Positions 9,420 to 18,003 of a stretch of DNA of 64,000 bases are shown in pieces; the stretch's first letter is position 1, and the number at the start of each line of letters is the position of its first letter. The DNA lies in assembly GCA_937931205.1 (NCBI GenBank), contig CALHBF010000016.1:60951-124950 (forward strand), given 5' to 3'. Under the pieces are notes generated by a model. The model made no database searches. It was given only the letters and a program-made list of their open reading frames with translations, and was not told the origin of the DNA. Source of the DNA: an uncultured Bacteriovoracaceae bacterium. GTDB lineage: Bacteria > Bdellovibrionota > Bacteriovoracia > Bacteriovoracales > Bacteriovoracaceae. The position numbers were made by a program, and so were the translations under genes.

Positions 9420-10852
9420 TTCTCACCTCCAAGAGCATTCATTTCAATGGCAGCAATTTTCACCATAAATTCTTCGCTCTCTTCTCTGACCGCCACTTTT
9501 TCCTGTGGCTTAATTGTTCCAATGTAATTGGTTGAATAATGACCTTTCACAAAATTCTCTTCTTCAAGGATAACCTTATGAAGAGGAATATTTGTTTTAA
9601 GCCCATCGATTACCAATCCATGAAGAGCTGCTTTTACTTTTCTTAAAGCGACTTCGCGATTAAGACCTTTAGAAATAAGCTTTCCAATCATCGGATCGAA
9701 GTCTGGAGTAATTGTGAATTTTGGATAAATACAGTGATCAAAACGAATACCTGTGGGGAAAGTTGTCTCAAATCCAGCAACTGTTCCTGGAGCAGGAAGC
9801 ATTGAAATAGGATCTTCCGCACAAATTCTTAGCTCAATTGAATGGCCTTGAATTTTAATATCTTCTTGTTTTTTGAAATCCAGTGGTGCACCGAAAGCTG
9901 CCTTCACCATATTTGCCACAAGATCAACTCCTGTGATTTCCTCAGTGATCGGGTGCTCTACCTGAATACGAGTATTCATTTCCAGAAAGTAGAATTTCTT
10001 ATCTTCACCCATGATGAACTCCACTGTTCCAGCAGAATCATAGTTTACTGCTTTTGCCAGTTTAACAGCAGTTTCACAGATGTCGCGGCGTACGGCTTCA
10101 TCACTACCAATGAATGGAGATGGAGCTTCTTCAATAATTTTTTGGTGACGACGCTGAACGGAACACTCTCGCTCAAATACGTGGAATACGTTACCTTTTT
10201 TATCAGCAAGGATCTGTACTTCAATGTGATGAGGGTTAAGAACGTACTTTTCAACAAGAAGACCAGGATAATTAAATGAGCTCTGAGCTTCACGTCTTAC
10301 GGCTTCAAAATTCGTTTTAACTTCAGCCTCTGAATAACAGGGTCTCATCCCTTTACCACCACCACCTGCAACAGCTTTAAGAAGAATTGGATACCCAATT
10401 TCATTACCGATTTTGATCGCTTCTTCTACTGTATCAACCTCTCCAGTTGAACCAGGAACAACAGGAACACCTGCTGCTTTTGCAATCTGCTTAGAAATAT
10501 CTTTGGCACCCATCTTATAAACAGCTTCAGGGTTAGGACCAATGAAGATGATTCCTTTATCAGCAAGAGCTTGAGAGAATTCTCTATTCTCAGATAGAAA
10601 TCCATATCCAGGGTGAACACCATCAATTTTATAATCATCGATGATCTTCATAATTTTAGGAATTGAGAGATATGTTTCCTGGTTAGTTGAACCTTGAAGG
10701 TGCACCCATTCCTGACAATATTCTAGATGAGGCGGTTCAGTTTCGTTATCTGTCCATACACCTACAGAGACAAGACCTAGCTCATTCAATGCTTTGGCAA
10801 CACGAATGGCAATCTCTCCGCGGTTAATGATTAATACGCGTTTATTCTTCAT
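9416..10852 (-). CDS. Biotin carboxylase subunit of acyl-CoA carboxylase
   Basis: ATP-grasp enzyme that carboxylates biotin on the carrier protein using bicarbonate and ATP. It contains the N-terminal Rossmann part (NRGEIAIRV), the glycine-rich ATP loop GGGGKGMR (about 163-170), [18 protein letters not shown], and the catalytic [14 protein letters not shown]. At 478 aa it is slightly longer than E. coli AccC and similar to stand-alone subunits of propionyl/methylcrotonyl-type carboxylases. It overlaps both neighbours by 4 bp. Because its partner is a PccB-type transferase rather than AccA/AccD, it is not given the symbol accC. Confidence 0.93.
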   Translation of the reverse strand: MKNKRVLIINRGEIAIRVAKALNELGLVSVGVWTDNETEPPHLEYCQEWVHLQGSTNQETYLSIPKIMKIIDDYKIDGVHPGYGFLSENREFSQALADKGIIFIGPNPEAVYKMGAKDISKQIAKAAGVPVVPGSTGEVDTVEEAIKIGNEIGYPILLKAVAGGGGKGMRPCYSEAEVKTNFEAVRREAQSSFNYPGLLVEKYVLNPHHIEVQILADKKGNVFHVFERECSVQRRHQKIIEEAPSPFIGSDEAVRRDICETAVKLAKAVNYDSAGTVEFIMGEDKKFYFLEMNTRIQVEHPITEEITGVDLVANMVKAAFGAPLDFKKQEDIKIQGHSIELRICAEDPISMLPAPGTVAGFETTFPTGIRFDHCIYPKFTITPDFDPMIGKLISKGLNREVALRKVKAALHGLVIDGLKTNIPLHKVILEEENFVKGHYSTNYIGTIKPQEKVAVREESEEFMVKIAAIEMNALGGEK

Positions 10853-12408
10853 AGTGGAATGTTCCCATGTTTACGAACTGGTCTAGTTACAGACTTGTTC
10901 TCAAGAGCTTTTAGGTATGAATAAAGACGATGACGAGTCACTTCTGGAGTGATGATTTCATCAAGGTATCCAAGTTCTGCTGCTCTATAAGGGTTAGCAA
11001 AGTTGTTCTCATAGTTCTCAACAAGTTCAGCTTTCTTCTTATTGAAAGCATCTCCAGTTAGACCTTTAAGCTCATTTCTGAAAATAATGTTAACCGCACC
11101 ATCCGCGCCCATAACGGCAATCTCTGCTGTCGGATAAGCAAGGTTGATATCAGCACGGATATGCTTTGAGGCCATAACGTCATAAGCACCACCGTAAGCC
11201 TTACGAGTAATAAGTGTAATCAGAGGAACAGTCGCTTCTGAGTAAGCATAAAGAAGCTTAGCTCCGTGACGGATAATTCCACCGTACTCTTGAACTGTTC
11301 CTGGTAGGAATCCCGGAACATCAACTAGTGTAACGATAGGAATATTGAAAGCATCACAGAAACGAACAAAGCGAGCTGCTTTAATTGATGAATCAATATC
11401 AAGACATCCAGCTAGGAAGTTTGGCTGGTTAGCAACGATACCGATTTTAATTCCACCGATTGAAGCAAAACCAGTCATGATGTTTTTAGCAAAATCAGCA
11501 TGAACTTCCAGGAAGTGCTGATCATCAATCACCTCAAGAACAAGTTCGCGCATATCATAAGGCTTCTTTGAGTTATCAGGAACGAAGTCTTTTAATTTGT
11601 TGTTTGCTCTCTTGATTGAATCTGTTGTCGGCTTTTCAGAGTGCTTGATCATGTTGTTAGCTGGAATAAAGGCAAATAGCTCTCTTACTCTTTCAAAACA
11701 ATCATCTTCATCATCACATCTAAAGTGAGCTACCCCAGATTTCTCATTGTGCGTGTGAGCGCCACCAAGATCATCTTTAGTTACTTCTTCGTGAGTAACA
11801 GTCTTAATAACATCAGGGCCTGTCACAAACATATATGATGTCTTATCAACCATGAAAATAAAGTCAGTCATCGCTGGAGAATAAACCGCACCACCTGCAC
11901 ATGGTCCCATAATAAGAGAGATCTGAGGGATTACGCCTGAAGCTTGAACGTTGCGGTAGAAGATTTCTGCATAACCTGCAAGAGCATCAACACCCTCTTG
12001 AATACGAGCACCACCAGAATCGTTAATACCGATCACAGGGATTTTATTCTCAAGAGCAAAATCCATAACCTTACAGATTTTTTTAGCAAAGGCTGCACCT
12101 AGAGCTCCACCCCAACAAGTAAAGTCTTGTGAGAAGAGGGCCACTTGCTGGCCATTAATTCTTGCAATACCCGTAATAACACCATCACCGAGGTATTTTG
12201 TTTTCTCCATACCAAACGAGTTACATCTGTGTGTTACAAACTTATCAAATTCAATAAATGAATCAGGATCTACTAATTTGTTAATTCTCTCACGAGCAGA
12301 AAACTTTCCTTGCTCATGTTGTTTATTGATTCTCTCCTGGCCTCCACCGAGTTCAGCTTCACGGCTCAACTGGGCCAATTGCTCACGTCTTTGGTCATTT
12401 GATAACAT
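10849..12408 (-). CDS. Acyl-CoA carboxylase carboxyltransferase (PccB-like)
   Basis: Carboxyltransferase of the PccB/AccD5 type (two crotonase-fold halves in one chain, about 519 aa), moving CO2 from carboxybiotin to an acyl-CoA. Hallmarks are [16 protein letters not shown], the oxyanion segments [20 protein letters not shown] and [12 protein letters not shown], and [31 protein letters not shown]. Propionyl-CoA is the commonest substrate for this form, but acetyl-CoA cannot be excluded. The frame opens at 12435. The ATG at 12408 sits 5 bases after GAGGAGG, which decides the start. It is the first gene of the operon, with a good promoter at 12465-12493. Confidence 0.92.
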   Translation of the reverse strand: MLSNDQRREQLAQLSREAELGGGQERINKQHEQGKFSARERINKLVDPDSFIEFDKFVTHRCNSFGMEKTKYLGDGVITGIARINGQQVALFSQDFTCWGGALGAAFAKKICKVMDFALENKIPVIGINDSGGARIQEGVDALAGYAEIFYRNVQASGVIPQISLIMGPCAGGAVYSPAMTDFIFMVDKTSYMFVTGPDVIKTVTHEEVTKDDLGGAHTHNEKSGVAHFRCDDEDDCFERVRELFAFIPANNMIKHSEKPTTDSIKRANNKLKDFVPDNSKKPYDMRELVLEVIDDQHFLEVHADFAKNIMTGFASIGGIKIGIVANQPNFLAGCLDIDSSIKAARFVRFCDAFNIPIVTLVDVPGFLPGTVQEYGGIIRHGAKLLYAYSEATVPLITLITRKAYGGAYDVMASKHIRADINLAYPTAEIAVMGADGAVNIIFRNELKGLTGDAFNKKKAELVENYENNFANPYRAAELGYLDEIITPEVTRHRLYSYLKALENKSVTRPVRKHGNIPL

Positions 12409-12464
12409 CAGACCCTCCTCAAAAATTTTATTCAATATACAAAACGGAATAGTTATTTGGCAAA

Positions 12465-12493
12465 ATTATAGCATTTTGGACGATTTATGGCAT
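12465..12493 (-). promoter_or_regulatory. Sigma-70-type promoter of the acyl-CoA carboxylase operon
   Basis: The minus strand shows ATGCCA (12488-12493), a 17-base spacer ending in TGC, and a perfect TATAAT (12465-12470), an extended -10. Transcription would start near 12458, giving a leader of about 50 bases before the ATG at 12408. Confidence 0.55.
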
Positions 12494-12522
12494 CAACTGA
12501 TGAGGAATATTTGAAAAGTAGG

Positions 12523-12555
12523 TAAAAAAAAAGGGGGGATTTAATCCCCCCTTTT
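12523..12555 (-). terminator. Rho-independent terminator of the TolC-like operon
   Basis: A 12-bp perfect stem (AAAAGGGGGGAT and its complement, loop TTA) is followed on the minus strand by an unbroken T-run. It lies 13 bp past the stop of the gene ending at 12568. Confidence 0.88.
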
Positions 12556-12567
12556 GCGAGTTGAAAA

Positions 12568-13821
12568 CTAGTTTTGAGCAGAAAAAGAAGCCTTCGCTAT
12601 TGTTCCAGTTTTTACTGAGAACGAAGCGCCTTGCCACTGTTCAACACCTGCAGCATTTACACGGTATGAAAGTGTAAGTTTAAGCTCTTCCTTTGAAGTA
12701 AGGCTTAAAACACCATTTTTAGGGTAAAAACGGCCTGTGAAGTTAATAACAATCGAACCATTGTTTGATACGAAAGTTGCAGAGTAAACGTTATCACGGA
12801 AAGATTTTACTTTCAGGGTTCCAGCAACGCCTGCTAGCTCACCTTTAAGAGTTCCAAGGATATCTTCTTTAACAAGAACTTTTGGAGCTGCACCAGCGAA
12901 TACAGAGCGAGTTGAGAATGCTTGAGAACCAGAGAATTCGATTCTGTCGTGAACAGTTGTAAATACAGTACCTACAACATCACCACTTGCACGATCAACT
13001 TCTAGCTCAAAAGAAGTGTTCATACCGTTAGCTGTTGATCCTGAACCTTTAATTTTGCTCCCGCTGATTTCAGCATGATTGAATGTGAAAACAATCGTCT
13101 TAAGCTTAGAGTTAATGAAAGAAACAATTAGGTTTTTATCAGAAGAAGAATCTAGAACTGCAACTCTATCAAAAGGAAGGATTCCTAGAGCTTGAGAAGC
13201 ATCTGAAAGAGCTACCTTATAAAGACCTTCGTGAACCGGATCAAGGCTTGTAAGCTTGATTGTGATTGCAGAAATAAGAGAAGTTGCAGCACGAGGGATC
13301 CAATCTTCATCAGCGACTGCGTAAGAGTGATCACGAGCACCTTCAGCGAAGATTACTAGCTCATTAAGAGTTTTAACGTCTTCAATGTTTGCTAGTTCAG
13401 TTTGCCAGTGAGCAATAAGATTGTATCTGAAAGTTGCTGTTGCGAACTCTTTATAGAAACCAACAAGTTTTTCACCATTAACTTCAGAGTATTTAGCAAG
13501 GTTAATGATAGCAGCATTCTTAAGATCATTTGAAGCTCTTAGAACCCAATCATCATCTTTAAGCTCTGTGCTCAATGCATGTAATTCAACAGCTAGATCA
13601 TAAAGATTCTGAAGGACTGCTGAGTCTGTTGAATTTTTATACTGGTTTGTAAGATTGATCGCAAACATCCCACGCTGATCTCCGTTCATGTTACGAAGTT
13701 CAAGGATTTGTGCTTCAACATCACAAGTAGGAACACCACAAGTGGCTGCACGAGAAACGTTAGCTACAGCAATGCTCGAAACGATACAAACTGCAACGAA
13801 AGAACTGAGGAACTTTTTCAT
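12568..13821 (-). CDS. Secreted protein with two helical repeats and a beta-rich C-terminus
   Basis: 417 residues from the ATG at 13821, which has AAGGGG upstream; the frame opens at 13848 inside the preceding gene. A signal peptide (MKKFLSSFVAVCIVSSIAVANVSRAA) is followed by a Cys pair (CGVPTC). A helical region carries a repeated motif, DDDWVLRASNDLKNAAIINL and again DEDWIPRAATSLISAITIKL about 83 residues later, suggesting HEAT/ARM-like repeats. The second half is predicted beta-rich. No family was recognised. It is third in an operon with two TolC-like genes (11-bp gap after the stop at 13832), so it may be an exported or periplasmic partner. Confidence 0.68.
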   Translation of the reverse strand: MKKFLSSFVAVCIVSSIAVANVSRAATCGVPTCDVEAQILELRNMNGDQRGMFAINLTNQYKNSTDSAVLQNLYDLAVELHALSTELKDDDWVLRASNDLKNAAIINLAKYSEVNGEKLVGFYKEFATATFRYNLIAHWQTELANIEDVKTLNELVIFAEGARDHSYAVADEDWIPRAATSLISAITIKLTSLDPVHEGLYKVALSDASQALGILPFDRVAVLDSSSDKNLIVSFINSKLKTIVFTFNHAEISGSKIKGSGSTANGMNTSFELEVDRASGDVVGTVFTTVHDRIEFSGSQAFSTRSVFAGAAPKVLVKEDILGTLKGELAGVAGTLKVKSFRDNVYSATFVSNNGSIVINFTGRFYPKNGVLSLTSKEELKLTLSYRVNAAGVEQWQGASFSVKTGTIAKASFSAQN

Positions 13822-13831
13822 AGAAAACCCC

Positions 13832-15322
13832 TTATTTATTAAAATCAAAGTTTTGAGTTAATACTTCGCCATTCTTAAGAGTCACATTCACGTGACCTTT
13901 AAGGGCATTTGTCAGACGGTTAGCATAAACAACTGCAAAGTTTGTTTTCGCATTTTTTACCTTCTCAGGTACCCATCCTTTAGCATCGAAAACGTATTCA
14001 ACACTTTCAATATCTTCATCCGACTCTACTGTCAGAGAGAATTTAAAGAATTTAAGGCTTGTATGTTTAACAGCGAATACGTCTTTAGCTTCTCTTTTCT
14101 CTTCTGTTTGAACTTTAACTTCATCAAGAAGCTTGCCGTTCACAGCACGTTCAAAATCACTTAATTTGCTTAAGGCATTGTAGTGAGCAGCAACCATTTG
14201 AGCGAAATCTTTTACATAAAGGATTCCACTTTCAGCTAGGCGACCAAGGTTGATTTCTTGTGCATGGAATCTTGCAAGTTCACCCTCGTAATAGATCTCA
14301 GAATCAGCTGTTACGGCCTGTTCATTTTCAAAGAAATTCACAGTTCTCTGGAATTCTGTATTAAGCACGTAAACCTGATTTGAAATATTCTGTTCAATCA
14401 TTGTTTTGTTATGAAGTGCCGCTTTTACTTGAGAACCAGCGACATTCATATTTGCCCAGTAACCAAAACCAATCCCTCTGAAAGAAAGGAATGACCATTT
14501 GAATGATGAGCGGTTTTTATCAGCAGCTGTAATAACGTAACTAGCAGCTACAAGCTCAGGAGCACGAGCAATTGCCTGCGCTCTTAGTTCACTCACATCA
14601 AGATTGAAGTCCTCAGAGCTCAAGAAACCAGCCATTGGCTGAAGATCAAGAGTATCTGTCGGATCATTTCCGATAAGAATGTTGAAAGCTGATTTTTCTT
14701 CAATCAGGTATGACTGAAACTTTAAGATAATGTCGCGAGCATCTAGAATTCTTAGCTCAAGTTTATTTAGATCAACTTCACTCTCAAGCCCTAGAGCAAC
14801 GTTATCCATCTTTGCAGAATAAACAGTTTCCAAAAGATTCAATTCAAGTTCAGCAAGTCTTAGAGATGCCTCTTCTTTTAGAATTGTGAAGTAAAGATTA
14901 TCGATCTGGTTTTTGATGTTGAGAGCGAGGGCCTTGTTTGAATAAACAGTGGCCATCTGTAAGTTCTTTTCTTTTTGAACGTTATAAATCTTTGTTGGAA
15001 GACTTGTTACTAGTTCAACAAGAATAAGAGGATTCCAGCTGTTTAAATAATAAAGAATCCCTACTGTCCCAAGACCGTAAGGAAAATACTGAGCACGGGC
15101 CTGAGCGATTTTGTTCTGAGCTTGAATAAGGTTTTGGTAAGCGATCTGAAGATCCGCCTGCTCACCAATAGTCTTTTCATGAATCTCAGGTAATGTATAA
15201 GCACCTGACTTAGGCGCCAGGACTTCATTAGAAACTTCGGGTAGTCTTAAGTGAACATCAGAACTCATTCCCTTTAACGGAAGAGTCGTTGCCACTAAAA
15301 CTAAAAAAAGATTTTTTAGCAT
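13832..15322 (-). CDS. TolC-like outer membrane protein with C-terminal extension (second copy)
   Basis: 496 residues with a signal peptide (to about KGMSS). It has two repeats of long alpha-hairpins as in the TolC outer-membrane efflux family: ADLQIAYQNLIQAQNKIAQARAQYFPY, then LAELELNLLETVYSAKMDNVALGLESEVDLNKLEL, and later the second repeat. After about residue 410 comes an extra ~85-residue beta-rich domain (HTSLKFFKFSLTVESDED... to the end) not found in TolC. It is paralogous to the next gene upstream, including RSSFKWSFLSFRGIGFGYWAN. The ribosome site is GGAGAG. No inner-membrane pump or adaptor gene lies nearby. Confidence 0.75.
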   Translation of the reverse strand: MLKNLFLVLVATTLPLKGMSSDVHLRLPEVSNEVLAPKSGAYTLPEIHEKTIGEQADLQIAYQNLIQAQNKIAQARAQYFPYGLGTVGILYYLNSWNPLILVELVTSLPTKIYNVQKEKNLQMATVYSNKALALNIKNQIDNLYFTILKEEASLRLAELELNLLETVYSAKMDNVALGLESEVDLNKLELRILDARDIILKFQSYLIEEKSAFNILIGNDPTDTLDLQPMAGFLSSEDFNLDVSELRAQAIARAPELVAASYVITAADKNRSSFKWSFLSFRGIGFGYWANMNVAGSQVKAALHNKTMIEQNISNQVYVLNTEFQRTVNFFENEQAVTADSEIYYEGELARFHAQEINLGRLAESGILYVKDFAQMVAAHYNALSKLSDFERAVNGKLLDEVKVQTEEKREAKDVFAVKHTSLKFFKFSLTVESDEDIESVEYVFDAKGWVPEKVKNAKTNFAVVYANRLTNALKGHVNVTLKNGEVLTQNFDFNK

Positions 15323-15337
15323 ATTACTCTCCAGTTA

Positions 15338-16762
15338 TTAGCGCACAACTACTGTTTGTTCTTTCAGAATGATCTGACCGTTTAAAAGCATGATCTTAGC
15401 TAGAACTTTATACTCTCCAGCAGCATTTGCTCTGAAGTAGAAAGTTAGGTCACCGTTGGCTGCGTATATTTTCTTTGGAGCAACAACACCATCAACCGAG
15501 TAATTTACAGAATGAACTTCTGAACTATCAATGCCAGAAAGTTTAACCCAAACATGTTTTCCACGACGAGCATTCTCGCTCTCAGCATAGATCTCGATAT
15601 CTTCTACATTAATCTCTAGAGAGTTAAGTGAAGCATCTAAACCAAGAAGACGCTTAAGCTGAGCAATTTTAACTCTTCTTTCCATCACTAGACGGATAAG
15701 AGCATTCTTCTCGCTGGCCATTTCTGATTTGAAGTTAATGTAATCTTTTGCTGAAAGAGCATTTCCTAGGTAAAGCTCAGTATTTCTTTCATCGATCGGT
15801 TTTAATGATTCAAGAACAGATTCCTGAAGTTGGATTCTTCTATCAAGTACATCAATCGTTTTATAAGCAGCATATACTTGGTTTCTGATCTTATTTACTA
15901 GTTGCTCACTTTGAAGTTCGATTACACGAGCTTTTGATTGCTCGATTGAAACGTTGGCGAAGTAATCAAAACCAATTCCATTGAAACTAACAAATGACCA
16001 TTTAGCAGCTTTTTTCATGAAGTGAGCAGCATCTGCCTGGTAAGCATTACTAAGAAGCTCAGTTGAGTTCTTAACAGCCAGAGCAGCGCCATCTTCCATC
16101 GCAGCAGGGATATCAGAAAGATCGTCAGCAGGAAGTTCTGCTAGATCAAGTTCTTCAGATGGAGACTTTGCAAGACCGATAAGAAGAGCTTGTTTTTGAG
16201 TAATTAGATTTGTTTCAAGTTGGTAGATATCTTGGCGGTGCTGGAAAAGAGCTCTCTTCGTAGCGTAAACTTCGCTGCTATCGCCAATCCCTAACTCTTC
16301 TTTCTTAACTGCATCATTATATGCTTCTTCAAGAACTGAATCTTGAGCAACTAGACCAGCGTGAATTTCTTCAAGGAATTTGATGTTGATGTAGTTAACA
16401 GTTAAACCTTCAAGGATGTTAAGACGAATTGATTCAGACGAAAACTTTTCAGCTTGAGCTAACTCTTTGCTTGCTTGGTACTTGAACCATGCAGATGGAG
16501 TTGGAACAACCGACTGAAGAATTGCAAGAGTCGTGTTTACATAAATGTAGTTAACATTCAGATTAGGAAGAAATTGTCCAAAGGCTGCAGAAACATTACG
16601 TTGAGATTGGTAGTAATTCTCATACTGAATCTTCAGTTCTACGTTCTCACTAAGAACTTCCTCTCTCATGCCATTTAAATCTATTTGAACGGCCGATAAA
16701 GAATCAAAACTTACGAGCATAACGAACAGACCAAGAAGCTGCTTCATACTATGAACTTTCAT
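15338..16762 (-). CDS. TolC-like outer membrane protein with C-terminal extension (first copy)
   Basis: 474 residues from the ATG at 16762 (GGAGAG upstream; the frame opens at 16774). It has a signal peptide to about DSLSA, then the TolC-type alpha-hairpin repeats: VELKIQYENYYQSQRNVSAAFGQFLPNLNVNYIY is the classic start, and KAAKWSFVSFNGIGFDYFANVSIEQSKARVIELQS marks the second repeat. A ~75-residue Ig-like tail (HVWVKLSGIDSSEVHSVNYSVDG...) follows. It is first in a three-gene operon, 15 bp before its paralogue. Probably forms homo- or hetero-trimeric export channels. Confidence 0.76.
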   Translation of the reverse strand: MKVHSMKQLLGLFVMLVSFDSLSAVQIDLNGMREEVLSENVELKIQYENYYQSQRNVSAAFGQFLPNLNVNYIYVNTTLAILQSVVPTPSAWFKYQASKELAQAEKFSSESIRLNILEGLTVNYINIKFLEEIHAGLVAQDSVLEEAYNDAVKKEELGIGDSSEVYATKRALFQHRQDIYQLETNLITQKQALLIGLAKSPSEELDLAELPADDLSDIPAAMEDGAALAVKNSTELLSNAYQADAAHFMKKAAKWSFVSFNGIGFDYFANVSIEQSKARVIELQSEQLVNKIRNQVYAAYKTIDVLDRRIQLQESVLESLKPIDERNTELYLGNALSAKDYINFKSEMASEKNALIRLVMERRVKIAQLKRLLGLDASLNSLEINVEDIEIYAESENARRGKHVWVKLSGIDSSEVHSVNYSVDGVVAPKKIYAANGDLTFYFRANAAGEYKVLAKIMLLNGQIILKEQTVVVR

Positions 16763-16868
16763 ATATCTCTCCATATTATGCCGACTTAAATATCTTATAT
16801 TTCAATGCGGCGCTAATTAATTATGTGAAAACGTTAAAATCGAGTAAAACCTACAGGATACTTTTCAA

Positions 16869-17939
16869 TTAAAGACTTGCTTCAAGAGGCATCGAAACTG
16901 GTTGATAGATCTCATTTAAGATCTCCCACTTCCCTTTAAATTCAGCCTTATCCTGCAACCACATGAAGTCTGGTCCATTTTTAGTGATCCATTCTCCACC
17001 GATGATGTTGTCCTCATCATCCAGTTCCAGGTAGTACTCATAAAGACGATGTACGTAGTAGGCATCCTCTGTAAAAAGTACAGGGTTAAACTTTGGGGCA
17101 ATATCAGCTGCGTAAGTTACAGTTGTTTCAACAAGGATTCTTCTCGCTGTACCAGCAGCAGATGTGCTTTTAGGCTCATCTGAAGAAAGAAAGCGTGATG
17201 AAAAAGCTGTCGCTACAAAATTCCAAACTTCAAACCCCGGATCGATATCCAGAATTAAGGATTCACCACGAAGTCCAAGAGTATTATTCAGAGCTACGTG
17301 AAGTGATCCTGCATTTAGAGTTTCGCATGAACCTTTGTTCCAAACTCTTACGCCACGACTTGATTTACAACGACGACCAACAAACTGAACCGAAGTTTTG
17401 GCGTATTCTGCGTAATAAAGTGACATAAGAGCAGCAACATCACTTGAATAAAACTTTACCTTCACTCCATCAGGATTTGTGAGAGTCAAAGTTTGTGGTT
17501 CAGGATGATTGATCGCCGCTGGAGCATATCCGTGACAAATACCATGCCACTTACTTTCTCTTGGAGAAACACGAGCAAGCTCAGTTCTTGTCGTAGAGTA
17601 ATTATAGTCCCCTCTGAAAATATCAAACTTTTCAGCAGGAGAGAGTTCAGCGATTTGATGGAATTCAAAGCTTTTTAAAGCTTCAAGGCTATTTAACTTA
17701 TAAGTAAAGTTCTGAGGATTACTAGAACTCCATCTATAGGCAATTCCACCTAGCCAATTCGACCAATGATTTCCTGGCCAAGCGATTCTTGGATCAGCAA
17801 TTTTTCCCTCTACTAGGGTCTCGTCAAATTTAACTGAGAAATCTTTGTTGAGAATTTTGGGATTACTGTTGCCGTCCCAAGCGTCAGCAAAGGATTCTAC
17901 CGAAAAAAATGTCAGCGATACTAAAAAGAGAAATTTCAT
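16869..17939 (-). CDS. Secreted transglutaminase-elicitor-like / papain-fold protein
   Basis: 356 residues with a signal peptide (MKFLFLVSLTFFSVESFADA). The segment KWHGICHGYAPAAINHPEP resembles the active-site Cys region of the transglutaminase-elicitor family (oomycete GP42-type, also found in some bacteria). Cys135, His214 (AGSLHVALNN) and Asp233 (DIDPGFEVWN) could form a Cys-His-Asp triad; this is inference. If right, it would cross-link or cleave proteins or amides outside the cytoplasm. The ATG lacks a clear ribosome site; a 12-bp palindrome (17944-17955) lies where it would be. Confidence 0.55.
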   Translation of the reverse strand: MKFLFLVSLTFFSVESFADAWDGNSNPKILNKDFSVKFDETLVEGKIADPRIAWPGNHWSNWLGGIAYRWSSSNPQNFTYKLNSLEALKSFEFHQIAELSPAEKFDIFRGDYNYSTTRTELARVSPRESKWHGICHGYAPAAINHPEPQTLTLTNPDGVKVKFYSSDVAALMSLYYAEYAKTSVQFVGRRCKSSRGVRVWNKGSCETLNAGSLHVALNNTLGLRGESLILDIDPGFEVWNFVATAFSSRFLSSDEPKSTSAAGTARRILVETTVTYAADIAPKFNPVLFTEDAYYVHRLYEYYLELDDEDNIIGGEWITKNGPDFMWLQDKAEFKGKWEILNEIYQPVSMPLEASL

Positions 17940-17943
17940 TGAG

Positions 17944-17955
17944 CGCTAATTAGCG
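17944..17955. promoter_or_regulatory. 12-bp palindrome directly upstream of the start codon
   Basis: CGCTAATTAGCG is perfectly self-complementary and lies 4 bp before the ATG at 17939. The 10-mer GCGCTAATTA that overlaps it recurs at 16810-16819, upstream of the first TolC-like gene. Could be an operator; the function is unproven. Confidence 0.3.
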
Positions 17956-18003
17956 AAATAAAATTCATCTGACCATTAAAATAGATTTAAAAATGACTTA
18001 ATA

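Noticed and set aside
9842..10279. Plus-strand open frame of 145 codons
   Set aside because: Antisense to the biotin carboxylase catalytic region, which is highly conserved.
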